From Niebla homalea (taxonomy: Eukaryota > Ascomycota > Lecanoromycetes > Lecanorales > Ramalinaceae): a DNA stretch of 64,000 bases. The notes under the pieces are model-generated. The model was not told the origin of the DNA. It saw only the letters and a program-made list of their open reading frames with translations, and searched no databases. The stretch lies in the NCBI GenBank assembly GCA_019925105.1, contig JAHGAU010000001.1:2976001-3040000 (forward strand), given 5' to 3'. This document shows, in pieces, positions 24,193 to 35,847 of the stretch (position 1 is its first letter; each line of letters opens with the position of its first letter). The translations under genes and the position numbers were made by a program.

Positions 24193-25204
24193 TTGCTGGA
24201 TTAAGATCGTCTTACCAGGAGCAAGGATGTGCGATGAGGTAAGTTTCTCGGGTCTTCTACGCAAAGCGGTAGATCATGGTCAATTGCACGGGACGAGGCA
24301 TGGCGAGCCAGGTTTTGATAGGATGCACGGAATATGACGGCGAATTTCACAAGCTATGTCGACCTCCACTAGCCACGGGGAGATTAGCCTCTTTATCTGC
24401 TAGCCGAAGAGCCGACTGCCTCGGACCTCCCAAGCCTTCATGATCTGCATGACTGCAGGTCTGCAGCACCTCTTGCGCAAGGATAGCTGTATCTGGGTAA
24501 GGGCTTATGTTGTGTGCCTCAGTGCCTGACCAGAATGCGGCCCAAGCCACACCTTGCATCTGATAATAAATACATAAAATACTGAGATCATGTCAGTATT
24601 TGTCGATTTGTGCGAGTCGGAGGTTGCATATTTGTAAGGAGGTGTGGATATGATGCAGTCGTCGATAGGAACTACCAAGGCGTTTCTTGCGAAGAACATT
24701 GACACCATTCCCTTAAAGTGGTGTACGTAATACAGATTCGCGGACTATGGGAAAGTTGAATCGATGCAAACGACCTACCTCCCCTATCTTGCGAAGCCTA
24801 TGGTGTGGAGGATATCATTGTACGGTGATGGCTTGCGCTCCACTTTCTTCGCAAGAGCTTCAAGCCAGGATCTGCCTTTGCCTCCTCAATGGATTCGCAG
24901 CGGTCAGAAGGGAGCTTTACATAATCTGTCCTCTACGCTTGGACGTTGATGCTGCAAATGGCAAGCCGTGTGACTGCGGTCTAAAACGGCATCTGACTTC
25001 GCAACCTCTCGACTTCTCCTCAAGGTGTGCAGCGTAACTGATACGGTTGCGCATAAGAAGGCAGTCCATCTGCCCTCCTTTTCTGGTCTGGACCATCATT
25101 TACCAGCTCAAAGTGAGAAGTACACATACTCGCATACAACTCCATACACACAGACCAAACCCACAGCTTCTTCAAAGTCCCAAGCTCAACCTCCACCGGC
25201 AATT
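24193..25204. other. Intergenic region
   Basis: About 1 kb between the UCH pseudogene and the secreted peptide gene. No gene is seen. The last 150 bp form the likely leader of the peptide gene, with CACACA-type and CT-rich sequence. Confidence 0.5.
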
Positions 25205-25603
25205 ATGCAGGTCTATACCATCGTTGCTACCCTCTTCCTCGCGACCACTGCCCTGGCTGGCTGTCCCAATGGGCCATATCAACAGGGCAGTTCCTGTGCC
25301 TCTAATTGTGCAGGGGCTCAGAGGTGCTCGAAAAACGGCAACAATGTGGTACGTATCGCTCTTACTTTTGCCCCCATCTGCTTGCCAGGTTCTGGTCTCT
25401 ATTCATGACTTTCCCTTGCCATGTGTCACCAACCTTCAATCCTCGATTCGTCGTGTCCGAAGCCCATAGGCGGAAGCGTACCACAGTCCCTCGACATACA
25501 AAGGCCTATGATACTGACCAATCTGCGATAGATCAAATGCACGGGCGGCCATTGGGAAAAGGTCAAAGAATGCGCGAGCAACTGCAGATTCGGAGCTTGC
25601 TAA
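25205..25603 (+). CDS. Small secreted cysteine-rich protein with internal duplication
   Basis: Two exons, 25205-25348 and 25532-25603, give 71 aa; the 183-nt intron (GTACGT..TAG) is in phase 0 between the two halves. The first 18 or 19 residues are a classical signal peptide (VATLFLATTALA, cleavage before G-C). The mature part of about 53 residues has eight Cys in the order C-x10-C-x3-C-x5-C-x9-C-x10-C-x3-C-x4-C. Each half contains a CASNC core preceded by C-x10 and followed by x4-5-C, so the protein is two copies of one motif, with the intron near the boundary. I do not recognise a named family. Size, signal peptide and Cys content resemble fungal effectors or antimicrobial peptides, but function is unknown. 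Confidence 0.72.
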
Positions 25604-27070
25604 TGGTCGACACTATTGAGTAATGTCCTCCTCCTCACCTTCAAGCACATGGACCAGTCACAACTTTTTGGTATTTTCCGGTGAAAGAGGATGCACTAAC
25701 GCGGAAATCTCAGCTACTGGCCTTTTATCCCATTCCATCATCATATCACCACCGCGATCGAGCAGCATACGGCATTCTCAGCAAACATAAGGTGATGGGG
25801 TTGGGGAAAGGTCAGCAAGGCTAGGGTGTCAATGATACATTATGGATATTCGGTAGTATGGCTGGTCGGAATAGGAAGGGGGAAAATAGGCTTCAGCTCC
25901 ACATTCATTTAGTAGATGATTGGATAAGGATGTATGCGTTTGCAAGAGCTTCTTGACATAAATACTCTTGAATCAGTCTCCATGCGCCCACCTTTTTTAC
26001 TTACAGTTTCCTTCAGTATCAGTTGCGAGTCGGAAATATCACCTGACTTGTGGCACATCAGAACGGAAAATCCCCGCGGTAAGTGACTTGGAGAATTAGT
26101 CATCATAAGGTGCACCAATCATGAGTATTGTCCTCAGCATGCAATAATCTTGTTCAGCACCGCTCATCACACCTGCTTGCAATAAATTTTCCATGGATGA
26201 TTGCAAGATGCACACATCACTGTACCAATTTCCTGAGTCGGAATTGGAACTGCCGTGAATTGAAAACCCGATCTAGGAAAGTGACATTTTGCGTCATTAA
26301 AACATATTATTGTGGGGTGCAGGTAGCGATGCAGCCCCTAGCGCGCGATCAGCGATGAGGCAAAGTGCTTCACATAGCGATGGAAAAGTGAGAGACTTCA
26401 AAATGATCAACCGTTACAGGTACAAGTCAACACTCAACAGTCGCTTCATCTTGGGTCATTGGAGACTTACCAAAAGTAATGTCCTTTTCTGCATACAGCT
26501 TAGCCCTGCTGCTGAGGCTGAGGCTGCGGACCAAGGCAATTGGTGCGCATACAACACTCTCTCCCAAATCCGTCCCGTCACTGGCACTCACTGAATCACT
26601 GCGCTATTGCCGACCAAGATCAGTCTAAGGATGATGAAACACGCTGACAATGCGTGTAGACGAGACCTTTTTTGGCAGCATTCAGCATGCCATCAACAAA
26701 GATGCAAAAAGCTTGGTTCGCTTGGTCATGTAGTCAGCCAGGTTGCTCCTGCGCATGATCTCATTGGCGCAAGCTGTTCATAACGAGCTCGTTTCGGCAC
26801 TCCACGTCTCAGTGCATGATAAAATGCACGCCGAGAGGCTCAAGCATAAAGCAAACAGTAGCGCACTTTGCCAGGATCTGCACGGCGTGATGATATATTT
26901 TACAGTGCGGCACCAGGTTTCCTTGATCCTGCGACCGCATGGAATCGGGTCGGAGTGACTTGGCTTTCAGTGATCAAACACACTGCTTGAGGTCTACACT
27001 ATCATGGTCCCGCAGGCTCTTTTTCCAAGAGGAGACAGTGTCCCCCAAGCGCCTCCCCATACCGCCTCAC
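25604..27070. other. Intergenic region
   Basis: About 1.5 kb of fairly AT-rich sequence. No reading frame shows a recognisable motif. It is bounded by the secreted peptide gene and the rhodopsin-domain gene, both on the plus strand. Confidence 0.5.
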
Positions 27071-28353
27071 ATGACAACATCTATTACCTTTCCCAAAGTC
27101 ACCTTTATGTCAGTGAAGCCCCAGAAGCTGAAGGTGAAGATCGCTGACCAGCATTATTCAGGCTGTCGTATGGGTAGGTACCTTCCTCGCGGCATGTTTC
27201 ACCGCCCTTCGCACATGGCTCCAATACTCCCACAACCGGCGATTCTACATCAACGACTACTTTATCCTCTTCGCCCTGCTTGTTCACGTGGTCGTCAGCA
27301 TCCTCTACCAGCTTATTGCGCCTCCGATGTATGAGCTCGAACCTATCGTCAATGGATACAAGACGGCGGACCCTTCCAGGATCCATTATTATAATTACTA
27401 CATGCGCCTCCAGTTCGCCGTGACGACCCTCTCTTGGACGACACTATGGCTGGTCAAGCTATCGCTACTTACATTCTTTTGGCGCCTTTTTGACTCGGTA
27501 CGGACGCATGCACGACTCTTTTGGTGGGTCATGTGCGCCATCACCATATCGACCTACATCGTCTCCATGTTCCTCCAGGGTTTCGCATGTCTGCCATTGG
27601 GCAGTTTCTTCACATTTGGTGAGCTCCAGAGAGCCAGGCCTGTGTATCATTTGGAGTTGCGACAACTGACGAGTTCCTCAAAGGCGGCTGCAGCTCACGG
27701 GAGAACGTCTACCGATCTGTCCTTGTGTTCCATTTCTCTAGCATTACCGACATCATCACTGACTTTTTTAGTAAGTGACGAACATCGCTAAGTTCTCGAT
27801 AGCCGGATCGGCTGACTCTTGACTAGTCATGCTCACCCCTTTCCCACTCCTACGCAAGCTTCAGGTCAATAATCACCAAAAGGCTATCCTTGTTCTCATC
27901 TTCCTCGCACCAGTCCCTGTCATGATTTTTGGCATATTGCGTCTCGTCAAGATCAACCCGGTCATTGGCACGGTGGATCCGATCCGACTAGCCCTCTACT
28001 CCACTGTGCAGGTCTCTTGCGGTATGACTTCTCACCCCCTCCCCCTTATCATTTGTGCCCCAACCGAAAGTAACAATGTCCCAGCCATCATGGCCGCAGC
28101 TCTACCCTCTATCCGTCTATTCTTCCACCATTTGAAGCACAGCTCCTCCAATGATTATCGTAAATACAAGTACCGGAACGATAGGACTCCGATCCACCAC
28201 TCCAACCATAACCGCAAGCACTCATTGGAGCTCAGCAATGTCGCCGAGGCGTTCCCAGCGAACAATTCTTCAGGCTCAATGGAGGCAATATTAGCACCAC
28301 CGGGTGACATACACGTGCGCAAGGATATGGTCGTGAGGAGTGATCCCTTCTGA
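27071..28353 (+). CDS. Fungal rhodopsin-domain (Pth11-like) seven-helix integral membrane protein
   Basis: Five exons fit: 27071-27112, 27162-27618, 27684-27770, 27827-28021 and 28085-28353, giving 349 aa; all introns are short and phase is kept. The first exon (14 codons) is the least certain. The protein shows several membrane helices with family features: a TALRTW segment after helix 1, FYINDYFILFALL, LWLVKLSLLTFFWRLF and ILTP-like MLTPFPLLRKLQ, then LVLIFLAPVPVMIFGILRLV and a conserved Cys in the GGCSS loop. The tail is hydrophilic and His/Ser/Asn-rich. No CFEM domain is present. Members of this family are GPCR-like plasma-membrane proteins; Pth11 itself senses surfaces, but most have no known ligand. 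It neighbours a secreted SnoaL-like gene in the same direction. Confidence 0.82.
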
Positions 28354-28902
28354 TGGGGCTTACGTACGTCCACCTGGACGATCCGCACATCATCCATCAC
28401 GACCTTCCCAATATCGGAACCAGGACGGAATGACTGCTCTGAGAAGTTAGGCTTGATGCACGATGATGTCAGGGTCACACTCACCCAACATCTTTTCGCT
28501 TTCTCGCTCGATCGAGTAGGATTGACACATTTGGTGCATTTAGCGCTGCGACGGTCTGCTGCATTTTCAGCCTTCAACTATCCACTCTTTCTTTCCTTAT
28601 CCCTCTTTTTCTCTTCTTCATATCGCGACTCTATCTATCATCATTTCTACTTGTCCGCTTCCCTTGGCCAGAAATCAAAGGGATTATCCTATTTCGCTTA
28701 ATCCTTGCCGAGACATTCCGCTGCGGTAGAAGTGGCGCGGATCAACCCGAGATCGGTTACTCCGCCCTCGTGCTTAAGGAAATAAGGAAAGGAAAAGTGG
28801 ACATCCTTCTTCCAAAGAACCTGAAGGTCCCTTAACTAACCGCAGACGCTCAATCGCACATCCCCTTTCAATCCAAACAACAAACAGATCTCTCCACCCA
28901 AC
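28354..28902. other. Intergenic region
   Basis: About 550 bp between two plus-strand genes. A CT-rich stretch (28575-28620) and an AAGGAAATAAGGAAAGG stretch precede the next gene and may be part of its promoter. No gene is seen. Confidence 0.6.
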
Positions 28903-30443
28903 ATGCATCTCCCATCTCTCCTCAGCATCACCTCCTGCCCCTTCCTTCTCCTACCATGCGTCCTCCACCCTGCTCTCTCACTCGCGCAAACATCAACCAC
29001 CGCATCTCCAACCACTAACGCCACTATGGCCTCCCCCGTCGCCATCCCACTGAACAGCCTCGCAACTTCCTTCCCAAACGCGCTTAAACCGGTACCACGC
29101 CCCCTCTCCTCCTACCAACCCCCTTCCTCACCCCGAAACCCACTCTGCATCATCATCATCATCATCATCAGCCCTGTCCTGAAATTTCCGGAACCTGTCC
29201 ACACTTCCAATGCTGATGACGTGGCAGATTAACGCCACCACGGCGGCGACGATCGAGCAGATCCGCAACACCCTGGCGCTCTACCCGTTCGCCATCGACG
29301 GCAAGAACTTCCCGGCCTTGGACAACGTCTTCGCCGCTGATGCTGTGGCTGATTATTCGACGAGCATTGGCGTAAGTGCTATCGGCTGTTCCCCCTGCTT
29401 GTATCTGTTGTATTTGTCTTTGCGTGTTTTGCATGTGTCGGGGAAGGGGGGAGGATCACACATTGGCGCGCGGCGGGGAATTTCACCAGCGGTCCTTGCA
29501 CGCTGCGCGCACGGGAGAGACCGTGGGGGGCATGGGGGAATGGTGCAAAGGGAGAAAAGTCACAAGCGCGAGGGGAGGGGGGGAGGGGGGGGGCAATGCA
29601 GATGTTCCGGTGCTGACATACAGGAATGGTATAGGTGTTGACGGGCCTGGAGGATATCAAGACCGTGTTGGAGCAGAACCTCGAGAAGGTGACGACGCAG
29701 CATAGTTATGGCACGCAGCTTATCGATGTGGGAGGTACGTTGGGTTTTTTTCTTTTTTTCCTTTTTGTTTTTGGCTGCTTTCCTCCCGGGTTCGTTGCAG
29801 GTGCGCAGATTCGATTCCGGTTTTGTTTTTCCAAGCTTTTTACCTATCTCTCAAGAGTTGCGAGGTGTGTGATTGAGAGCGAAGGGGGAAGGGGCCAACT
29901 GGTTGCAGGCGATGCTGGGGCATCCGAAGGGGAATATTCGCGCGGTAGAGAGATAAGGGGTACGGTGAGCAAGCGAGAAGAGAAAAATGATCTTTCCAGA
30001 GAGCATCGTAGTACGCCCATGGAAGCCATTTCATCGCGGCCTTTTTTTGCTGCGCACGCGAGAAAAGAAGACCTGAACCGTACATTATTGAGCACCGTTT
30101 TTCTTTCCAGGCTAACATCGAAATCTGTTTTTTTTTTTTTTTCGCGTAGCAAGCGGCACCACCGCCACATCCATCTCCTACTACACCGCCTCCCAATTCG
30201 GCACGGGGGGCAACCAGGGCAAGGTCGTCTACTCCTATGGCCAGTACCAGGATTCCTGGCGGAAACAACGGGATGGGGGGTGGCGCATCGAGACGAGGAG
30301 TCTGGTGTATATGGTGAGTTTTCTTTCGACGATTGGCGGCGCATTGGCCCGAGTACGGAGAGAATCCATCGCTGATCCATGTGCTTTGTCTGTGTGTGTG
30401 TGAACAGGGACCCAATCTCGGGGATCTGACCATATTCACGTGA
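28903..30443 (+). CDS. Secreted SnoaL-like (NTF2-fold) domain protein
   Basis: Five exons, 28903-29091, 29228-29371, 29635-29734, 30150-30313 and 30408-30443, give 210 aa; all junctions keep phase. The introns are unusually long for this window (136, 263, 415 and 94 nt) and rich in homopurine and poly-T stretches. Residues 1 to about 28 form a signal peptide ending ALSLA. A Thr/Ser linker leads to a SnoaL-like domain: IRNTLALYPFAIDGKNF, ALDNVFAADAVADY, the motif GLEDIKTVLEQ, HSYGTQLIDVG, and the final strand DGGWRIETRSLVYMG. Such domains have a cone-shaped NTF2 fold, and many fungal ones act on polyketides or are uncharacterised secreted proteins. No catalytic residue set can be assigned. It lies next to the Zn2Cys6 regulator, tail to tail. 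Confidence 0.8.
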
Positions 30444-30992
30444 CAAGTGAGGGATTTTGGGTAAAGGGGGGGGGTTGGTTATGGGGGCCTCCGTGGACAG
30501 AGAAGACAATGTCAGGGCGGGTCCGTGCATTCGAATAGTTGGATGGGGAAAGTGTCGGAAGAAGGGGAGGAGAAAGAAAGATGGATGGGGAATCGTGAAT
30601 AGCCGCCGGGAGAAGGGGTTGTGGGGTATGAAAAGCCAGAAGACGGATGAGGAAAGCGAAGGGGGGGAGGGGAATGGTACGGGGACAACCCGACTGAGAC
30701 TGAGAGGAGAGAGTACTTGGCGAACAGGAAGAAGGGCGTGATGATACAACATTCCCGAGCTTCGGTTCAGTCCTCGATGATGAGTTTCGTTCGCGAGATC
30801 TTTTTGCTTCTAAATGCCCTTCACAACCTCCTACAACACCGTGATTTCCTGGAAAGGAGATGTATGCACTCATCCCCGGCCGCGTGTACTGTGCCGCTTC
30901 AATCAATGTACCCACAAACCCCCCTCTCCCCAAAAAAACCGGAAACCACCAAAAGAAGAACGCGTGCCTCGTATGTACAGTCAATCACTCAC
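30444..30992. other. Intergenic region between convergent genes
   Basis: About 550 bp, strongly G/A-rich on the plus strand from 30455 to 30735. It separates the ends of the SnoaL-like gene and the regulator gene and probably carries both terminators. No gene is seen. Confidence 0.6.
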
Positions 30993-33297
30993 TCACTCAT
31001 TTCCCCCCCACACCAGCACCAGCACCAGCACCTCCGCCCCCCAACGAGCACACCAGCCGTACACCCCCGCATAATCCATCGCCAAATTATTCACACTCGC
31101 CAGATCCCCCAACGTGGCCAACACCTCGCGAGCCTGCGCCTCCACCACCCCCTCCCCGCCATCCAACGCGGCGTGGCCCTGCAAAAACTCCACGCACAGC
31201 GCCAGCGGCAGCGGCGTGAAGGGGTGCAGCTTGAAGTAGCTCAGTTCGCCGACCATGCCGCGCGCGAGCCGCACAATCTCCCGCGCCGACCCCAGCGATT
31301 GTCGTTTGAAGGCCGACATGGCTTGCTGGTATCTTCCTGCTCCTTGCGCTTGCCCATGCGCTTGCGTTTGCCCTCCCGCTGATGATGATGATGATGATGA
31401 TGATGAAGTTGAGGACGAAGTGTCACCAGCGCCGTTGTTGGAGGAGGACGAGGACGAGGACAATGACGATGACGACGATGACGACGACCATTTCACGGAT
31501 TCCATGATCTTGCAGAGATAGAGCATCGTGGTCTGGGCCATCAGGTTGGTGAAGAGGAGCATGGCGTCCGTGTGGGCCCCGCTGCTCGGATAGTGCAGCA
31601 GCAGGATGTCGGTGCGGGCGTTCAGCATGTTGACGAGCCACTCGTGGCGGTCCCAGAAGTACTGCGGCACGTGCGAGTAGACGTGCTCGACCGCGGACTG
31701 CTGGCGGTGCGCGAGGGCGCGGCCGCAGATGGTGGCCAGGATGATGGATTCGGTGAAGGGGCAGAGGTGGTTGGCGGCCGAGGCCGGGCAGGTGGAGGTG
31801 ATGGCTTCGGAGAGGAAGCCCATGTGGAGGTGTTGGGATGATTGAAATTTGTCGTCCGGGACGGGGAGGCGGGTGGAGATCTGGGCAGGATTGGATTAGG
31901 AGCGGGCGGGCGGCGGTGGATGGATTGTGAGGTGATGGAGAGGTAATTGTGCACTGCGACGCGGAAAGACAGGGGCTGAGGGGGACTTGGGGGTGGGTAG
32001 GGAGGTGAAAGTCAAACAGGGCAAATTGTGCGAGTGGGAAGAGTGAGGCAAGGGCAGAGGCATTGAAAGGTGGGTGAGTTACTCACGACTTGCTCACTCA
32101 ACGTCAAGGGCCACTCATGACGGATGCTGATGAAACGGTCGAGCGAATAGGCCATCCAGAAGGTCCGGCGCTTCTCTTCCACCTTGATCCAGCTCTCCGT
32201 CTCGACGGCGTTGTTCCTTCGCGCCACATTCTCGGGCGCGTCGATCTCGTATAGTCGCATCAGCTGCAGCAGGCGGAAACAGCGTCCTGCGCTCATCCAG
32301 CCGCGCTGGTAGTTGGTTCTCATGAAGTCGTATATGAGCAGTAAAATCCTTGCCTGGACGTGTTCGATGTTGGCAAAGTCCGTGTTGGTGTCGTTGGCCT
32401 CAAGGGCGTCGAGCATGATGCGAGTCCGCTCGTACAATGAGTCCCGGATATGTTGAAGCTGGGCGGATAGGGACGCTGCCAGCGTCCACATGGCATGCTG
32501 TAAGCAGGTCTGGGGCTCTGTTTTCACAGGCGACCTTGACCAGGCAAAGTAGGAGCGTTGGTGCAATATTGGGACGAAGGAATGAGATCTGTCAAAATAA
32601 AGTTGATCTCTGGGTAGTAACGTTAGCGAGAGATGAACCACGAGAGGCAAACAAGTATCGTACAAATCGGCATGCAGTAAGTCAGATATACAAATACCCG
32701 CGGGAGACTCCAGTAACTTCGGTATCGTGTTGTCTGGAATGAAGACATCTGAGCTACAACCGAAAAGCCGGTCTTCTGGGATCGAGCAGGAAATATTTGA
32801 TGGTGCAAAGGATGGGTCAATAGTTGAGGCTGTAGTCGATAGATCATTGCTTGATGCGGTATTTGAATGCCTGTCACTTGAAGGTGCGGTCGATTGTTCG
32901 ACCTCGACATCGTCTTCCATGATTGGTTCGTCGTCCATGTCGAAATCCGGCAAAGTAGAGAAGTTACCACCTTGCCCCTGCTGCTGCTCCATGAGTCGCT
33001 GCTCAAGGCTTGCTGCGTGCGGCTTGATCAGCTCTAATTGTCTAATTGTCGAGGAGTATGGGTATTGATACCCATTCTGGCTCGAAGCGCTTTTAGATGG
33101 CCTCTTTTCGGTCCTCGTTGAGACCTCGTCTGTACAGTGACGCACTGCGCTCCAGCATCGCAGCAAGCACCACACTGCGGTTGGCCGCCATCACAACGAA
33201 GCTTCCTTTTCCGACATTCTTCACAGGCTTGCCCTGGCCGCTGTCGAGGCTGCCGTATCTTCTTTTCCGCTGGATTAGGGTTTGACACGGTGTACAT
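30993..33297 (-). CDS. Zn2Cys6 binuclear-cluster transcription factor
   Basis: Three exons, 33297-33072, 33033-32087 and 31880-30993, give 686 aa. Intron 1 is only 38 nt (33034-33071, GTATCA..TAG) but is needed to join the zinc cluster to the frame of the remaining protein. The DNA-binding domain has Cys 25, 28, 35, 42, 45 and 52 in the spacing of the GAL4 family, followed by RRGPKRGHLKALRAR-type linker residues and a short coiled coil (SLEQRLMEQQQ) for dimerisation. A fungal transcription factor middle homology region is indicated by RRTFWMAYSLDRF and the following PLTLSEQ. Near residues 530-570 lies a long Ser tract encoded by trinucleotide repeats. It is nuclear. Its position 1.7 kb from the cluster's hydrolase makes it a candidate cluster regulator, which is inference. 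Confidence 0.88.
31381..31497 (-). repeat. Trinucleotide repeats encoding polyserine
   Basis: Plus-strand GAT repeats (31381-31405) and a GAC/GAG/GAT-rich stretch (31440-31490) encode Ser runs in the regulator on the minus strand. On the plus strand the same bases would read as an Asp/Glu-rich tract, which is a shadow frame. Confidence 0.85.
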
Positions 33298-35031
33298 GCT
33301 TGCAAGGCACGTTCAAAAAGGATGGTATACCAAAGAGAAGGGAACTTTGACGGGAAAAGCAATGAATAATTTGCTAGGTCTGGCTCACAAGGGGGGACTT
33401 TACGTGGGGATGAATGAAAAGAGTTGAACAGCACACGGTCGACCGTGTCAGCCTAATACCCGTCCCAAGTTGAGAGGAGCCAATGGACCGTCCATGGAGT
33501 CTAATGCGGCCGGCCGGTGAAGCAGAGCAGGTGCCAAGCTGGCAGTCATATGCTATGTGCGGTGTATGCCTGCATCGTAAGTCATGCTAAGTGTGACGAT
33601 TGCTACCGTTGGGGCCTTCCTGTGGCGTGAAGCTTACCACACCATCGCAACTTAGGCGGAATCTTTTAATGAACCCCAACGCATGAGAGAGGCGCTGCGT
33701 GAGGCCAGGCTGCCCTCATTGGACTCGCCCTCTTCCTCTCCGGGGTTCTCAGTGGAAGTAAGCATCGCCAAGGAGCGGCTCGCCACGTATAGATTGCCAG
33801 AGGCAACTGTAGGGTGCTTGACAGACAATAAACATTTACCATGAGCTAAGGCGAGCGCTAGAATGCTTTCTGATAGCGTAATCGAACCGTGTGTCATGGG
33901 CTGAAAGGTATCAAACAATGACTGATGCAGCAGTATGCTACAATCAAACATTGTCTAAGAAATTGAGACGCCCAAAGCAGCAGTTGCAGTGACTGTACAA
34001 AGGTTGCGCACGAGGGAGTTCCGAGAGGGATGGCGAGCAGGGTGCAAGGCGCGGTGCAGAAGACGATGGTGTGGGGGAAGACACGTGGAATGATTCACTC
34101 TCGGCGAATTCGGATGGGGTGAAAGGTGCTTACTTCCTTAGATCAGTGTTGTGTTTCATTCCGAACCCTGATCTCACGCGTGTTACGTACGGACCAGACC
34201 GTTCTTGGGATTCCTCGGAGCCTTTGCGAGTTCTGCTTATCTGACCGCGTTGCGGACTTGTGTGACGATATTTGGGTGGCACGCCGTTGGACCCTGCGAA
34301 ACCGCCGGTTCGAGAATTGTATGCAGCTAGAGGATGGCGTGAGCAAGATTATTGATGTTCAGGAGTCTGCATATTATCTTTCGTGCCGATGTGGGTCATT
34401 CTGAACTCACGAGTCACGACCCCATAAGTGACATTGTCGATCAGGCGCCTTAGCGTTGGCCTTAACGCATGGCCAGTAGACTAGTGGAGGTCCGTCGGAT
34501 CTCAGCTGACAGATGCCAGCTGCTGCGGCCGCTAGTTCCGTCCTGCGCAGGAGCGCTACGTCAAGGCTCCAACAAATCTCGGTTGATGGCCTATTAGATT
34601 CGATCATGTCGACATAGTTTAGACCGTCTTTGGCTAACCGAACCCACCTGCATATCAACGTTACAGAAGAACAGAAGCGATGGCACTAGTGGGGTCATGT
34701 TGCATGCTCCATCGAAAAAATGGCGGGTAGGTAATCATAGGTTGGGTATATCCAACCGAGATCTCTGTTCCCGAGCCATGGCACACCCGCCGCCCGGCTG
34801 AAGGTGGGGAGGGTCAGCTAAAATGAGTTTAGAGCATGTACCGTAAGCGTATGCATGTGTGCTTCCGCTGAGTTGATTGGTCGACACGTACAACGTAGTC
34901 ACAGAAAATCATGGGCTATATCAACACCAGGCCTGGCGCCAACTTTATGCTATAAGGTTTGGAGTTGCTTCCTCAACGGCTTCCTCCACGGTGGCTGGGC
35001 CCCAGAAACCTGTCTGGCTGACGATCTCCGG
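33298..35031. other. Intergenic region left of the polyketide cluster
   Basis: About 1.7 kb. A 99-codon minus-strand frame at 33652-33951 is open but has no recognised motif and is not called. GGCCGGCCGG near 33508-33517 is a palindromic CGG/CCG-containing string of the kind Zn2Cys6 proteins can bind; this is only suggestive. Confidence 0.45.
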
Positions 35032-35847
35032 TCAGCTTTCCCCTGATGCCCTCCTAGCTCGTCTCGCAATGGTCAGTATCTCTTCCGTAAGGCATTCCAC
35101 GTCTTTTGTTTTGATGGGTACTCGATGGTGCCCATCCCATTCAAGCAGTCTTGCTGACTCCTGATTGCAGCATTCGTATAAAAGTCTTCTGTGTTGGTCA
35201 AGGCCCGGGTCTTGCCTGCCATGTACATGCAGTGTAGGTATGTCGAGTAAGCGTTCCATCCTCCCATTGCCATGGTAATCATCGACACTTCCGACCGAGA
35301 TGCGAGATGCGCTGACCAAGCCAGGAGCAGGGTCATTCTCAGAGCTCAATGAGACCAACGGTCCACGTCCGGCGAGTACTATCCCAAATTGAAAGTGTGG
35401 CAACCAGGAGCTTCCCGTTGAACGATGCACTCGGTGCTGCTCCCACGACAGCAAGCTTGCACAAATCTTCGCTCCCTGACTGAATCCCAGTAATCCAACC
35501 CATTCGCCAAATGCGCCCTTCTGGTCATCTTCCTCGATTGCAGTCCTCAGCGATGTCTCAATCCCCTCAATAATAGTAGCAGCATCATTCTGTGCATCGT
35601 CCTGCCTCCATCGCAGCCAGGCTTTGAAAGGGCCGAACTTTTGGTACACAGACGTCACATCAGGTCCAGCCTGGGACGCCAGAGGCGCGTCGGCATAGCA
35701 TAGCCTAAATGTAGGTCGTAACTGTCGTTCAAGAACGCGGCATTGGGCTCGGAATATCTTGGCGTTGGTCCCTCCACCATGGAGACAGAGAATGCGAGGC
35801 AAATGAAGTGTTGCCTCTTGTTCGGCGGGTGGACTGAGCCTTGACAT
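35032..35847 (-). CDS. FSH1-type serine hydrolase (LovG/CitA-like)
   Basis: A single exon encodes 271 aa from ATG 35847. The alpha/beta-hydrolase features of the FSH1 family are clear: ILCLHGGGTNAKIF at residues 19-32, the nucleophile in GFSQGA (Ser123), an acid in HGRQDPGLD (Asp213) and the catalytic His in DGHH (240-241). There is no signal peptide, so it should be cytosolic. Family members sit in many polyketide clusters. LovG releases a product from a reducing PKS, and CitA assists the non-reducing PKS of the citrinin pathway, probably by clearing or hydrolysing ACP-bound intermediates. Here it flanks the dehydrogenase and the non-reducing PKS, so a chain-release or editing role fits. It is intact. 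Confidence 0.9.
   Translation of the reverse strand: MSRLSPPAEQEATLHLPRILCLHGGGTNAKIFRAQCRVLERQLRPTFRLCYADAPLASQAGPDVTSVYQKFGPFKAWLRWRQDDAQNDAATIIEGIETSLRTAIEEDDQKGAFGEWVGLLGFSQGAKICASLLSWEQHRVHRSTGSSWLPHFQFGIVLAGRGPLVSLSSENDPAPGLVSASRISVGSVDDYHGNGRMERLLDIPTLHVHGRQDPGLDQHRRLLYECCNQESARLLEWDGHHRVPIKTKDVECLTEEILTIARRARRASGES

Noticed and set aside
30696..31382. Plus-strand frames over the regulator gene, including an Asp-rich one at 31255-31521
   Set aside because: They are antisense shadows of Ser codons in the Zn2Cys6 regulator, whose minus-strand model is well supported.
33652..33951. 99-codon minus-strand frame left of the cluster
   Set aside because: No motif, no signal peptide and no recognisable homology; it is not separable from chance.
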